From: Lichenicola cladoniae
Lineage (GTDB): Bacteria; Pseudomonadota; Alphaproteobacteria; Acetobacterales; Acetobacteraceae
Reading direction: 5' to 3'
Length of the DNA: 64,000 nt
NCBI RefSeq assembly: GCF_013201075.1
Contig: NZ_CP053708.1
Span: 3,167,501 to 3,231,500 of the forward strand
Shown: positions 8,832 through 18,146 of the stretch, piece after piece
Layout: each line of letters starts with the position of its first letter
How positions within the stretch are numbered: the stretch's first letter is position 1
Notes under the pieces: model-generated
The model's database searches: none
What the model was told of the DNA's origin: nothing
What the model saw: the letters and a program-made list of their open reading frames with translations, nothing else
Position numbers and translations under genes: made by a program

Positions 8832-9248
8832 ATGCTCCGTCTCATCAATCCGCCGGGCCCTTCCATCCCGGGTATCTCTCAGGCAGTGCTCGTCGAGTCT
8901 GGGCGCCTGCTGTTTTTGTCAGGCCATGTTCCGTTCGATGAGAGAGGGAGCATCTCTTCACCAGATATCGGGCCGCAGCTTGAGCAGGTGTTTCAAAATC
9001 TCGACGCAACTCTGAAAGCCGCGGGAGTTGGATTTGATTCCGTCGCCCGCTTGACGTTCTATGTGTGCAATCTTAATCCGGCCGTCCTGCCAATCATCCG
9101 CGAAGTCCGTGACCGCTGGATCAAGGTAGACAAGCCGCCAGCAAGCGTACTGATTGGCGTTGCGACGCTGTTTCGTCCAGATGTCATGGTGGAGGTGGAT
9201 GCAGTCGCGGTTATCCCATCTGACGATAGGGTGGAAGGCGATCACTGA
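8832..9248 (+). CDS. RidA family (YjgF/UK114) protein
   Basis: A 138-residue protein of the RidA superfamily. It shows the family pattern VLVESGRLLFLSGHVPFDERG, then QLEQVFQNLDATLKAAGVGF, VARLTFYV and the end block PPASVLIGVATLFRPDVMVEVDAVAVIP. In RidA proper the conserved arginine (here in the LFRPDVMVEV region) binds the carboxylate of the enamine/imine substrate; this protein has R in that block. The ATG at 8832 is chosen because GGAGG lies nine bases before it. It is divergent from a LysR regulator and likely controlled by it; it may deaminate reactive enamines or serve a catabolic role. Confidence 0.88.
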   Translation: MLRLINPPGPSIPGISQAVLVESGRLLFLSGHVPFDERGSISSPDIGPQLEQVFQNLDATLKAAGVGFDSVARLTFYVCNLNPAVLPIIREVRDRWIKVDKPPASVLIGVATLFRPDVMVEVDAVAVIPSDDRVEGDH

Positions 9249-9264
9249 AGCGCCTTCCGAAGCT

Positions 9265-9292
9265 CGGCGGTAGGGAGTGGGACCTACCACCG
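9265..9292 (+). terminator. Hairpin after the RidA gene
   Basis: The stem CGG-C-GGTAGG pairs with CCTACC-A-CCG around an eight-base loop, 17 bases after the RidA stop codon. The downstream bases are T-rich only in a loose way (CTGCTTCTTCGCTT), so its strength as an intrinsic terminator is uncertain. Confidence 0.5.
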
Positions 9293-9452
9293 GATGTCTG
9301 CTTCTTCGCTTATTATGCCACGAGCGGACTTTCCGCTCCCGGACATACTCAGCCGAAGAGCAGATCCCATATCGGCTTGGCTAAATCGGCGTCGCCTCTC
9401 CTCGCCATCGCTGGCAGGGCGTTACACGATCCCACGGGGTCGGCGGCAGCCC

Positions 9453-11366
9453 CTACCCGTACAGCCTCGCAACGATCAGCTCAGCCGCCTGCTCCGGGCT
9501 GGTGATCGACGTGTCGATGCGGATCTCCGGATGTTCCGGCGCTTCGTACGGGCTGTCGATGCCGGTGAAGTTCTTCAGCTCGCCCCGACGCGCCTTGCCG
9601 TAAAGCCCCTTCACGTCGCGGCGTTCCGCCTCGGCGAGTGCAGTGTCGATATGGATCTCGACGAACTCGCCGTCCGGCATCATCGACCGGACCAGCGCCC
9701 GCTCCTGCTGGAACGGCGAGATGAACGCGGTCAGCACGATCAGCCCGGCATCGGTCATCAGCCGCGCCACCTCGCCGATGCGGCGGATATTCTCCACCCG
9801 GTCGGCATCGGTGAAGCCGAGATCCTTGTTGAGGCCGTGACGGATGTTGTCGCCATCGAGCAGGAAGGTGTGCCGGCCCTGCGCGTGCAGCTTCTTCTCG
9901 ACCAGGTTGGCGATGGTCGACTTGCCCGCGCCCGAAAGCCCCGTGAACCACAGCACTTTCGGTTGCTGGTTCTTCTGCGCAGCGTGCGCCTCGCGGTTGA
10001 TCTCGATCGCCTGCCAATGGACGTTCTGGGCCCGCCTGAGCGAGAAATGCAGCAGGCCGGCCGCCACCGTCGCGTTGCTGATCTTGTCGATCAGGATGAA
10101 CCCGCCGAGTTCGCGGCTCTGCTCATATGGCGCAAACACCAGCGGCTTGTCGGTCGACAGGTTCGCGACGCCGATCGCGTTCAGTTCCAGCGTGCGTGCC
10201 GCCAGATGCTCCATGGTGTTGACGTTGACCTGGTATTTCGGCGTCTGGATCTGCGCGGATGCCGTCTGGCTTGCCAGCTTCAGCAGATAGGACCGGCCCG
10301 GCAGCATCGGCTCGTCGGACATCCAGATGATCGTCGCCTCGAACTGGTCGGCGACTTCCGGCGGCGCGTCGGCGATGCTGATCACGTCGCCGCGCGAGCA
10401 ATCGATCTCGTCAGCCAGCGTCAGCGTCACCGACTGTCCGGCGACCGCCTGGTCGAGATCGCCGTCGAAGGTGACGATACGGGCTATGCTGGTGGTGCGT
10501 CCGGACGGCAGCACCCGCACGCTGTCGCCGGGATGGATGACCCCCGATGCGATCAGGCCGGAGAAGCCGCGGAAATCGAGGTTCGGCCGCTTGACCATCT
10601 GCACCGGCATGCGGAACGCCTTGTCCTGGTCCGCGGTCACGTCCAGCTCGACGGTCTCGAGATGCTCGATCAGCGCCGGGCCGGTGTACCAGTCCATGTT
10701 GGCCGAACGCGTGGCGATGTTGTCGCCGGCGAGGCCGGAGATCGGCATGGCGACGAAGTGCCCGATGCCGATCGACGTCGCGAACGTTCTATACTCGGTA
10801 ACGATGCTGTCGTAGCGCGCCTGATCGTAGCCGATCAGGTCCATCTTGTTGACCGCCAGCACCAGGTTGCGGATGCCGAGCAGGTGCGCCAGGTAGCTGT
10901 GCCGCCTGGTCTGGGTGAGGATGCCCTTGCGCGCGTCGATCAGGATCACCGCGAGGTCGGCCGTCGAGGCGCCGGTCACCATGTTGCGCGTATATTGTTC
11001 GTGCCCCGGCGTATCGGCGACGATGAACTTGCGTTTCTCGGTCGAGAAGAACCGATAGGCGACGTCGATGGTGATGCCCTGTTCCCGCTCGGCCGCGAGA
11101 CCGTCCACCAGCAGCGCGAAATCGATGTTCTGGCCCTGGGTGCCGATCCGTTTCGAGTCCGCTTCCAGCGCCGCAAGCTGGTCGTCGAAGATCATCTTGC
11201 TGTCGTAGAGCAGCCGCCCGATCAGCGTCGACTTGCCGTCATCGACCGAGCCGCAGGTGATGAAGCGCAGCAGCGACTTGTGCCTGTGTAGGTCCAGGTA
11301 TGCGTCGATATCGGCGGCAATCAGGGCGTCCGTCGCGTAGTTGGGCAGCACCGGTTCGTCGGCCAT
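9453..11366 (-). CDS. cysNC: Bifunctional sulfate adenylyltransferase large subunit / APS kinase (CysN-CysC)
   Basis: The 637-residue fusion carries two enzymes of sulfate activation. Residues about 25-450 are the GTPase subunit of ATP sulfurylase: GSVDDGKST at 39-47, [12 protein letters not shown], and NKMD. The C-terminal domain from about residue 465 is adenylylsulfate kinase: P-loop GLSGAGKST at about 476-484, then [15 protein letters not shown] and RRDVKGLY. Together they convert sulfate to APS and then PAPS. Its ATG shares one base with the stop codon of cysD (TGATG), so the two are translationally coupled. The fusion is common in proteobacteria. Confidence 0.97.
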   Translation of the reverse strand: MADEPVLPNYATDALIAADIDAYLDLHRHKSLLRFITCGSVDDGKSTLIGRLLYDSKMIFDDQLAALEADSKRIGTQGQNIDFALLVDGLAAEREQGITIDVAYRFFSTEKRKFIVADTPGHEQYTRNMVTGASTADLAVILIDARKGILTQTRRHSYLAHLLGIRNLVLAVNKMDLIGYDQARYDSIVTEYRTFATSIGIGHFVAMPISGLAGDNIATRSANMDWYTGPALIEHLETVELDVTADQDKAFRMPVQMVKRPNLDFRGFSGLIASGVIHPGDSVRVLPSGRTTSIARIVTFDGDLDQAVAGQSVTLTLADEIDCSRGDVISIADAPPEVADQFEATIIWMSDEPMLPGRSYLLKLASQTASAQIQTPKYQVNVNTMEHLAARTLELNAIGVANLSTDKPLVFAPYEQSRELGGFILIDKISNATVAAGLLHFSLRRAQNVHWQAIEINREAHAAQKNQQPKVLWFTGLSGAGKSTIANLVEKKLHAQGRHTFLLDGDNIRHGLNKDLGFTDADRVENIRRIGEVARLMTDAGLIVLTAFISPFQQERALVRSMMPDGEFVEIHIDTALAEAERRDVKGLYGKARRGELKNFTGIDSPYEAPEHPEIRIDTSITSPEQAAELIVARLYG

Positions 11367-12328
11367 CAGAAGTACCCGTCCTGCTTCTTCTTTTCCATCG
11401 AGGCCATTACATCGCGATCGATCGCCCGTCCCTGGCGTTCGCTGGTGGTGGTCAGCAGCATTTCCTGGATCACCTCGGCAAGTGTTGCCGCCTCGCTCTC
11501 GATCGCCCCGGTCAGCGGATAGTCGCCGAGGGTGCGGAACCGGATCGACCGCTCGACCGGAACCTCGCCCGGGTCCAGGCGGAAGCGGTCGTCATCGACC
11601 ATCAGGATCAGCCCGTCGCGCTCGACGGTCGGCCGGGGTGCGGCGAAATACAAGGGCACGATCGGGATGTTCTCGATCTGGATGTATTGCCAGATGTCGA
11701 GCTCGGTCCAGTTCGAGATCGGGAACACCCGGATGCTCTCGCCCTTGGCCTTGCGCGCGTTGTAGAGGCGCCAGAGCTCCGGCCGCTGCGTCTTCGGGTC
11801 CCAGCGGTGATTGGCCGACCGGAACGAGAATATCCGCTCCTTGGCGCGGCTCTTTTCCTCGTCGCGTCGTGCGCCGCCGAAGGCCGCGTCGAAGCCATAC
11901 TTGTCGAGTGCCTGCTTCAGGCCCTCGGTCTTCCACAGGTCGGTATGCAGCGAGCCGTGATCGAACGGGTTGATGCCGCGCGCCTGCGCCTCCGGGTTAT
12001 GGTGCACCAGCAATTCCATGCCGCTCTCGCGCGCCATGGTGTCGCGCAGCTTGTACATCGCCTGGAACTTCCAGGTGGTGTCGACATGCAGCAACGGGAA
12101 CGGCGGCGGGCTCGGATAGAACGCCTTGCGTGCCAGGTGCAGCATCACCGCACTGTCCTTGCCGACCGAGTAGAGCATCACCGGACGCTCCACCTCGGAC
12201 ACCACCTCCTGCAGGATGTGGATGCTTTCCGCCTCCAGGCGTTGCAGGTGGGTGAGACTGGTGCCCGCCTGCCTGGGCCGGACGGTCTGCTCGGGTTCGC
12301 TCAACTGATATCTCCGGACTGCTGTCAC
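11366..12328 (-). CDS. cysD: Sulfate adenylyltransferase subunit 2 (CysD)
   Basis: A 320-residue protein of the PP-loop ATP pyrophosphatase family, catalytic subunit of heterodimeric ATP sulfurylase. The PP-loop reads [18 protein letters not shown] near residue 56, in the family variant that replaces the first Gly. Downstream blocks [28 protein letters not shown] and [15 protein letters not shown] are all canonical CysD. It makes adenosine 5'-phosphosulfate with CysN in the cytoplasm. It is the first gene of the cysD-cysNC pair; cysQ lies immediately upstream (24 bases), suggesting cysQ-cysD-cysNC is one transcript. Confidence 0.97.
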   Translation of the reverse strand: MTAVRRYQLSEPEQTVRPRQAGTSLTHLQRLEAESIHILQEVVSEVERPVMLYSVGKDSAVMLHLARKAFYPSPPPFPLLHVDTTWKFQAMYKLRDTMARESGMELLVHHNPEAQARGINPFDHGSLHTDLWKTEGLKQALDKYGFDAAFGGARRDEEKSRAKERIFSFRSANHRWDPKTQRPELWRLYNARKAKGESIRVFPISNWTELDIWQYIQIENIPIVPLYFAAPRPTVERDGLILMVDDDRFRLDPGEVPVERSIRFRTLGDYPLTGAIESEAATLAEVIQEMLLTTTSERQGRAIDRDVMASMEKKKQDGYF

Positions 12329-12352
12329 GATCTGAACCGCAGGAAAGTTTGT

Positions 12353-13204
12353 CTAGCCGCCTGTCCGGCGCACGGTCGACATATCGAACGCGCCGGTCGC
12401 CACGAACCATGGGTTGGCGAAATCGGCATCGCCCGGCTGGCGCCGCTTGCCATAGCCCAGCCGGGCGCCGTCGAGTGTCAGCACCTGACCGCCGGCGGCT
12501 CGCAGCACGGCATCGCCGGCCGCGGTATCCCACTCCATCGTCCGTCCCATCCGTGGATAAAGGTCCGCACCGCCTTCCGCCACCTTGCAGAACTTGAGCG
12601 AGGATCCGACCGGGACCAAGTCCGCGACCTCGAACGCCTCGAGGTAACGCCGCGTCTCGTCGCTCATGTGCGAGCGGCTGCCAACGACCCGCAATCCGCC
12701 CGTCCCGGGAGTTCCGGCCTCGATCGGTGTCCAGCCGGCTGGCAGGCCACCGGCGACCTGGGCGCGGCGTGCGCCGGTCCCGATCTGGCCCGAGTACACC
12801 AGGCCCAGCGCCGGGGCATAGACCACGCCCAGCACCGCGACGCCGTTCCGGATCAGGCCGATATTGACCGTGAAATCCCCATTCCGGCTCACGAACTCCC
12901 TGGTGCCGTCCAAGGGATCGACCAGGATGAAGTCGTGCGCGGTTTCCGGGACCAGTCCGGCAGAAGCGGCTTCCTCGGCCACCACCGCCAGGCCGGGCGC
13001 CAGCAGGGCGAGCGCGCGGTGGATGATCGCCTCGGCGCGCGTATCGGCTTCCGTCACCGGCGAGCCGTCATCCTTGGAGTTCGTCTCGAACGAGGGCCGG
13101 CGATAGATCTCGAGGATGGCACCGCCGGCTTCGAGCGCAGCCGCGACGAAGCCATCGAGCAGGTCGGCATCGCCGGGCACGTCATCGGGTCGAGGCATCG
13201 GCAC
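12353..13204 (-). CDS. cysQ: 3'(2'),5'-bisphosphate nucleotidase (CysQ)
   Basis: A 283-residue inositol-monophosphatase-fold enzyme. Metal-binding motifs are in order: DGSPVTEADTRAE near residue 46, EE in VVAEEAAS, DPLDGTREFV near residue 98, and WDTAAGDAVLRAAGG near residue 223. CysQ removes the 3' phosphate of PAP (and PAPS), which is made when PAPS is used. Its place next to cysD and cysNC fits control of PAPS/PAP levels. An ATG two codons further on could also serve as start. The C-terminus (ATGAFDMSTVRRTGG) is ordinary for the family. Confidence 0.93.
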   Translation of the reverse strand: MPMPRPDDVPGDADLLDGFVAAALEAGGAILEIYRRPSFETNSKDDGSPVTEADTRAEAIIHRALALLAPGLAVVAEEAASAGLVPETAHDFILVDPLDGTREFVSRNGDFTVNIGLIRNGVAVLGVVYAPALGLVYSGQIGTGARRAQVAGGLPAGWTPIEAGTPGTGGLRVVGSRSHMSDETRRYLEAFEVADLVPVGSSLKFCKVAEGGADLYPRMGRTMEWDTAAGDAVLRAAGGQVLTLDGARLGYGKRRQPGDADFANPWFVATGAFDMSTVRRTGG

Positions 13205-13324
13205 ACAGCTCCGTCTATCGGAGCCGCTGCCCCACTGGTGGCGACAGTACGATCATTTGCGGCCCGGGAGTCATGGCTGCGGCGACATTGCTGCCGGTCC
13301 CGCACCGGGGACCGTGTTTGGTGT

Positions 13325-14551
13325 TCACGACGTCACTGGCACGCCATCGTCGCCGGCCTGGTCGCGCGCATACATGCTGCCGCGCCCGAGGCCCAGCATC
13401 GTGGCGGCACCGACGAGCAATGCCACGCCGCAATACCCGATCGCGCCCGGTGCGCCGAGCCGGTCCACCAGCACGCCGCCAAGAATGGCACCGGTGGCAA
13501 TGGCGATCTGGAACGTCGTCACCAGCAGGGCACCGGCACTCTCCGCATGGTCCAGTGCCGCCTGAGTGGTCCAGGTCTGGATGCTGACCGGAAGCACCCC
13601 GAAGGCGAAGCCCCAGACTGCCAGTGCGACGAACGCGATAGGCGTCGAAGTGCCGTCGCCCAGCAATGCGAACGCGGTCGCGGCGAGCAGCACCGCGCCG
13701 ACCGCGACGGATACCCTGGGGCTGCGACCGGACATCATGCCGCCGGCGAAGTTCCCGAAGAAGCCGCCGATCCCGAACGCGAGCAGCACCATGGATAGCG
13801 TCCGTACATCGAGCCGCGACACCTGCTCGAGGAAGGGCCGCACATAGGTGAAGCCGGCGAAATGGCCGGAGATCACGAACATCACGGTGATGAGCCCGGT
13901 CCGGATGCGGGGCCGGCGCAGCAGCAGGAAGAAGGTGCGCAGGGTCGGACCGTCGGTCGATGGCAGCCGCGGCATGGTCGTCAGCTGGATGGCCAGGGCG
14001 ACGATCCCGATACTGGAAGCCGCCAGGAACGTGGCGCGCCAACCCCACAGGTCGCCGAGGTAGGCACCCAGTGCCGGAGCGCAGACCGACGCGGCGGTCA
14101 CTCCGGTGAAGATGATCGACATGGCCCTTGCGACCATCCTGGCCGGAACCAGGCGAAGTGCCAGCGCCGCCGCGAGCGACCAGGTGCCGCCCAGCGCGAC
14201 GCCCAGCAGAACCCGGGCCAGCAGCAGCACCCATATGTTCGAGGCAGCCGCGGCCAGCAGGTCGGACAGCACCAGCAGCAGCGACAGGCCCCACACCACC
14301 ATGCGACGGTCGATCTTCGCGGTGCCGATCACCACCGCCGGCGCCGCGACCGCGGCCACCAGGGCGGTTGCGGTCACCGCCTGTCCGGCGGCGCCATAGG
14401 AAATGTGGAGGTCGGTTGCCATCGGGGTCAGGAGGCTGGCAGGCAGGAACTCAGCGGTAACCAGCGCAAAGACGCCGACCGAGAGCGACAACACGGCACC
14501 CCAGGCAGCCCCAGTGGTCGCGGTATCGTCGGCACGGGACATGTCTGACAT
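13325..14551 (-). CDS. MFS transporter (sugar/drug exporter type)
   Basis: A 408-residue major facilitator with about twelve hydrophobic segments. The N-terminal helix VLSLSVGVFALVTAEFLPASLL and the loop between helices 2 and 3 resemble AraJ/YdhP/YnfM-type exporters (DHA1). GGAG six bases before the ATG supports the start at 14551. It is transcribed divergently from an AraC-type regulator with only 67 bases between starts, so the regulator probably controls it. The cargo is unknown; arabinose-like sugars or drugs are guesses from the family. Confidence 0.88.
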   Translation of the reverse strand: MSDMSRADDTATTGAAWGAVLSLSVGVFALVTAEFLPASLLTPMATDLHISYGAAGQAVTATALVAAVAAPAVVIGTAKIDRRMVVWGLSLLLVLSDLLAAAASNIWVLLLARVLLGVALGGTWSLAAALALRLVPARMVARAMSIIFTGVTAASVCAPALGAYLGDLWGWRATFLAASSIGIVALAIQLTTMPRLPSTDGPTLRTFFLLLRRPRIRTGLITVMFVISGHFAGFTYVRPFLEQVSRLDVRTLSMVLLAFGIGGFFGNFAGGMMSGRSPRVSVAVGAVLLAATAFALLGDGTSTPIAFVALAVWGFAFGVLPVSIQTWTTQAALDHAESAGALLVTTFQIAIATGAILGGVLVDRLGAPGAIGYCGVALLVGAATMLGLGRGSMYARDQAGDDGVPVTS

Positions 14552-14618
14552 CGGCGTCTCCAGATATGCCTGTCAATTAGGGCGGGTCGGCTGGAGCTTC
14601 CATGCTAGAATAGCCGCA

Positions 14619-15575
14619 ATGCATGATCATTCGTCCAAACCTTGCCCGCATCTTGCCACCGATCCGCTGACCGGGCTGCTGCAGGGGCTGCGGCTCGACG
14701 GCGTCGAGTACGGTCGTTGCCGGCTCTCGGCACCGTGGGCGTTCTCGTTCCCGGCCGGGCCTGACGCCCGGTTCCACTTCGTCGCCGAGAGCGGCTGCTG
14801 GCTGCTGACCCCCGGAGGCGAGTGGGTCGAATTGAGTGCAGGCGATGCCGTGCTGCTGCCGCGCGGGAGTGCCCATTCGCTGGCAAGCGAGCCGGATGCC
14901 GTGGCGGGCCCGTTCCCTCGTTGGCAGTGCAGCCCGATCTGCGACAACGTCTTCGACCTGCAGTCCGACGGTGAGGGCGAGGGCTGCCTGCTGTTCCACG
15001 GCACCATGCGCTTCAATCTCGACAGCCTGCATCCGCTGTTGCGCATGATGCCGGACGTGATGCGCACCAACGAGAGACTGAGGCGCGAGCCGACCATCCC
15101 GCATCTGCTCGAGGCGATGGGGCACGAGGTGGCGATGAACCGGGTCGGTGCATGCGGCATCGTCGCGCGCCTGGCCGACGTCCTGGCCGCCCATATCATC
15201 CGCTCCTGGGTGGAGCACGATTGCAGCAATGCGGCCGGTTGGGTCGCAGCGGTGCGGAACCCCGAGATCGGCCGGGTGCTGGCCGCCATCCATGCCAATC
15301 CAGACCGAGACTGGCCGGTGGCCGAGCTCGCCAGGCTGATGGGCGGATCGCGGTCCAGCTTCGCAGCCAAGTTCGCGACCCTGGTCGGCGAGACCCCGGC
15401 GAACTACGTGGCCCAGGTCAGGATGCACCAGGCACGGCAGTGGATCGTGCGCGACCGCGCCCGCATCTCGGAGGTAGCGCAGCGGCTCGGCTACGAGTCC
15501 GACGCGTCCTTCAGCCGCGCATTCAAGCGGGTCATCGGCAGCGCTCCCAGCCATTTCCGCGGCCCTGCAGGCTGA
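14619..15575 (+). CDS. AraC family transcriptional regulator, cupin type
   Basis: A 318-residue regulator. The N-terminal half is a cupin-like sensor domain (FHFVAESGCWLLTPGGEWVEL, then GDAVLLPRGSAHSL at about residues 60-95). The C-terminal ~100 residues hold two helix-turn-helix motifs: WPVAELARLMGGSRSSFAAKF and ISEVAQRLGYESDASFSRAFKR, the latter the AraC signature. I start at ATG 14619 because the sensor domain begins there; the frame is open upstream but overlaps the divergent MFS gene. The cupin-plus-AraC design is common next to exporters and SDR genes, as here. Confidence 0.92.
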   Translation: MHDHSSKPCPHLATDPLTGLLQGLRLDGVEYGRCRLSAPWAFSFPAGPDARFHFVAESGCWLLTPGGEWVELSAGDAVLLPRGSAHSLASEPDAVAGPFPRWQCSPICDNVFDLQSDGEGEGCLLFHGTMRFNLDSLHPLLRMMPDVMRTNERLRREPTIPHLLEAMGHEVAMNRVGACGIVARLADVLAAHIIRSWVEHDCSNAAGWVAAVRNPEIGRVLAAIHANPDRDWPVAELARLMGGSRSSFAAKFATLVGETPANYVAQVRMHQARQWIVRDRARISEVAQRLGYESDASFSRAFKRVIGSAPSHFRGPAG

Positions 15576-15721
15576 CGGCGTCGTTCGCCCGGCGATGCCC
15601 GGGGGCGGCTCTTCGGATCGTGTTCGGACAGGCATCTTTCCAGGCGCCCCGGACAATTTACAGGCGCCGAGGTTCCGGTCCTAATGCGTCATGCTGACCG
15701 ACGCCGTCCAACACGCATCCT

Positions 15722-16813
15722 ATGGTTGAGCCGGTCCAGCCCCGCGTCGTGGTCATTACCGGCGGATCATCCGGAATCGGCCTCGGCAGCGCTGCACTGT
15801 TCGCCTCCAAAGGCTGGCGGGTCGGCCTGATCTCCCGGAACAAGGAGAGGCTGGCCAGCGCATCTAGTTTGATCGAGGCCTGGACACCCGGTGCCACGGT
15901 TGCCTGGGCGGCAGCCGACGTATCGGACGAAGAGGCCCTGGCCGCCGCGGCACGACGGATCGCGGCGACGCTCGGCCCGATCTCGGTATGGGTGAACGCG
16001 GCTGGCAATGGCGTCTATGGCCATTTCGCCGACGTGCCCGCGGATGAGTTCCGCCGCGTCACCGAGGTCACCTATCTCGGGACGGTCAACGGCACCCGGG
16101 TCGCCCTCTCGCACATGCGTCCGCGCGACGAAGGCACTATCGTCAATGTGTGCTCGGCCGTGGTGTTCCACGGCGTGCCGCTGATGACCTCGTATTCCGG
16201 CGCCAAGGCTGCGGTCCGGGCATTCAGCCAGTCGCTGAGGCTCGAGCTGCGTCTCGCCGGCAGCCATGTCCGGCTCGGCACGCTGTTTCCGCCCGCGATC
16301 AACACGCCGTTCTTCGACCACGCGATCTCGCACATGGGCTTCCCGTCGCGTCCGGTACCGCCGGTCTATGGCACCCGTGTCGCCGCCCAGGGTGTCTATT
16401 TCTGCGCGACCGGCGGCGGCGGCGAGATGCTGCTGACCGGCGTGGTGATTGCCTACTCGCTGATCGTCCGGGTCTCGCTGCGGCTCGCCGGCTTCCTGGT
16501 GTCGAAAAGCGACTTCGCGTCGGAACTGCCGCGGGACGACCCGGGATCGGCGCGCATGCCCTCGCTGTTCGCACCGGCCTGCAGCCGATGCGTGATGGAC
16601 GGTGGGTTCGGCAGTCAGGCCCGCAGTTGGAGCACACATCTCAAGCTGCTGTCGGCCTGGCGGGCGTTGCGATCGGCGATGATGCCGGCGCCGAAGCTCA
16701 GGGCGTCTCGACCAGTCGTTCGGTCGCCGCGAGCACCCGGCTGCGCAGACGCCCATCGGTCGCCCGCCGGTTCGGCACTGCCGGAGCCCGCCGCTTCAGA
16801 TAGCGGCCGCTGA
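15722..16813 (+). CDS. SDR family oxidoreductase, long form
   Basis: A 363-residue protein whose first 250 residues form a classical SDR: TGGSSGIG at residues 14-21, NAAG near 97, and the catalytic Tyr-x-x-x-Lys in SYSGAKAAV near 159. The extra C-terminal part includes a hydrophobic stretch (GVVIAYSLIVRVSLRLAGFLV) and a Gly-Phe-Gly/Trp-Ser block, as in long SDRs that cling to membranes. The last ~40 residues are Arg/Pro-rich and lie antisense to the next gene, so the natural end may be earlier or a frameshift may hide it. Substrate unknown. It follows the AraC gene by 146 bases. Confidence 0.82.
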   Translation: MVEPVQPRVVVITGGSSGIGLGSAALFASKGWRVGLISRNKERLASASSLIEAWTPGATVAWAAADVSDEEALAAAARRIAATLGPISVWVNAAGNGVYGHFADVPADEFRRVTEVTYLGTVNGTRVALSHMRPRDEGTIVNVCSAVVFHGVPLMTSYSGAKAAVRAFSQSLRLELRLAGSHVRLGTLFPPAINTPFFDHAISHMGFPSRPVPPVYGTRVAAQGVYFCATGGGGEMLLTGVVIAYSLIVRVSLRLAGFLVSKSDFASELPRDDPGSARMPSLFAPACSRCVMDGGFGSQARSWSTHLKLLSAWRALRSAMMPAPKLRASRPVVRSPRAPGCADAHRSPAGSALPEPAASDSGR

Positions 16814-17567
16814 CCCCGGCGAGCTCGGGAGACAGGCAGGCGTAGAGCGGCGTGTCGGCACCCGCCTCGGCCGTCAGCGAGAACGGTGCGATCACCCTTC
16901 TCCAGACGAACTGGTCCACGCCGCCGCTGCGCACCAGGTCGGTGGCGACCATTCCCGGATGCACCACGTTGATGGTCGTGCCGGAACCCGAAAGTTGGCC
17001 GGCAAGCTCAAAGCTGGTCATCAGCGACGCGAGCTTGGAGCGCGCGTACGCCCGCGTCATGCGCCAGCCCCGGCGCAGTTCCAGATCGTCGGGATCGATC
17101 CCTGCCCGGTCCGAGGTGGACGAGCCGGTCATCACGATCCGCCCGGCCTGCGCATGATGCAGAGCGGGGAGAAGTGCCTGCGTCAGAACGAACGGCGCCA
17201 GGTGATTGACCGCCAGCGTCAATTCGTGACCCTCGCCGGTCTCGGTCCGCCGACGCGACAGGATGCCGGCATTGTTGACCAGCAGATCCAGCGACGGCGC
17301 CTGGACGACGATCTCAGCGGCGGCCCGCCGGGTCTCGCCCAGCAGCGACAGGTCGGCGACGATCCCCACTATCGCGGCCTCGGGCACCCGAGCTGCGATC
17401 CACTCCCGGGTGGTCCGCAACCGCGCTGCGTCGCGGGCAATCAGGATCAGCCGGTAGCCCGCTGAGGCCAGACCGAGGGCGATCCAGCGTCCGATACCGC
17501 TCGTGCTACCGGTGACGACTGCGACCGGAACGGCCGCAGCGTCGCCGGAATAGGCGCCTGACGTCAG
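16698..17567 (-). CDS. SDR family oxidoreductase (retinol-dehydrogenase-like), unclear start
   Basis: The reading frame encodes VTGSTSGIG, NNAG (in LDLLVNNAGIL) and the catalytic YARSK, so it is an intact SDR of about 280 residues. The first ATG, GTG or TTG in frame (TTG 17420) would lose the cofactor-binding motif. Upstream, the only candidate is CTG at 17565-17567, which overlaps the stop of the preceding gene as CTGA, an arrangement that would allow translational coupling. I use that start, giving 289 residues. Its 3' end overlaps the convergent long SDR by 116 bases. Confidence 0.75.
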   Translation of the reverse strand: MTSGAYSGDAAAVPVAVVTGSTSGIGRWIALGLASAGYRLILIARDAARLRTTREWIAARVPEAAIVGIVADLSLLGETRRAAAEIVVQAPSLDLLVNNAGILSRRRTETGEGHELTLAVNHLAPFVLTQALLPALHHAQAGRIVMTGSSTSDRAGIDPDDLELRRGWRMTRAYARSKLASLMTSFELAGQLSGSGTTINVVHPGMVATDLVRSGGVDQFVWRRVIAPFSLTAEAGADTPLYACLSPELAGVSGRYLKRRAPAVPNRRATDGRLRSRVLAATERLVETP

Positions 17568-17923
17568 CGACGCGCCTTGCGGGCAGCATACTTGGCATCC
17601 CGCGCAGCTTTCTGCTCGAGCTTGCGCAACGCCTCGGTGCGCGTGGCCTCTACAGCCTGCGCTTCCTCTTCCTTGCGACGGACCGCCTCGGCGGCGAGGG
17701 CGGCTTCGCGCTCGGCGGCCTGACGAGCGGTTTCGGCCTCGCGCTCGACCCGGCGCTCGGCCAGTCGCGCGTCCCGTGCGTCCGCGATCGCCTTGCGTTC
17801 AACCGCTCGAGCCTGGACGTCGGGATCATCGGCGGACGGACGCTGCTGGAACTTGGCGAGAACGGCACGTTTCGCGTCGGCGGACGTGGATTGGCGCTCG
17901 CCGAACTTGTTTCCCTTGAAGAT
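17564..17923 (-). CDS. DUF6481-like charged coiled-coil protein, non-canonical start
   Basis: On the minus strand a frame of about 119 residues reads FKGNKFGERQSTSADAKRA near the start, then long Ala/Glu/Arg/Lys-rich helices and ends AKYAARKARR. This matches the small highly charged DUF6481 proteins of alphaproteobacteria, whose role is unknown. There is no ATG, GTG or TTG near the expected N-terminus. An ATC at 17921-17923 lies eight bases after AAGGG and in the right place, so an AUC start is possible; a base error is the alternative. The downstream SDR overlaps its stop by four bases. Confidence 0.65.
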   Translation of the reverse strand: MFKGNKFGERQSTSADAKRAVLAKFQQRPSADDPDVQARAVERKAIADARDARLAERRVEREAETARQAAEREAALAAEAVRRKEEEAQAVEATRTEALRKLEQKAARDAKYAARKARR

Positions 17924-18146
17924 TGTCTTGGCCCTTAAACGTGGTGATACGAGAATAACGGATGATCGCCGGAGAGGTCGAACGAAGAGTCCTACCCTCC
18001 GTGATTTCCCATCTAGCGCCGGCTTCCCTTATAGCAAGGCCTGCATGTATCGCGACAGGCCGATGCAAGGCAAAGCCGGTGCCACGAGCAGGGACGCTAT
18101 GCAGCGAGGACACGACATCGACAAGAAGGAAGGTCGCAAGGCCGGC

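Noticed and set aside
9294-11291. 665-codon open frame on the plus strand, opposite cysNC
   Set aside because: It mirrors cysNC with His/Arg/Asp/Gln-rich composition and no domain; GC-rich codon usage leaves the antisense frame open.
11300-13798. 832-codon open frame on the plus strand, opposite cysD and cysQ
   Set aside because: It spans two well-recognised genes in antisense and has no motif or signal; a codon-bias shadow.
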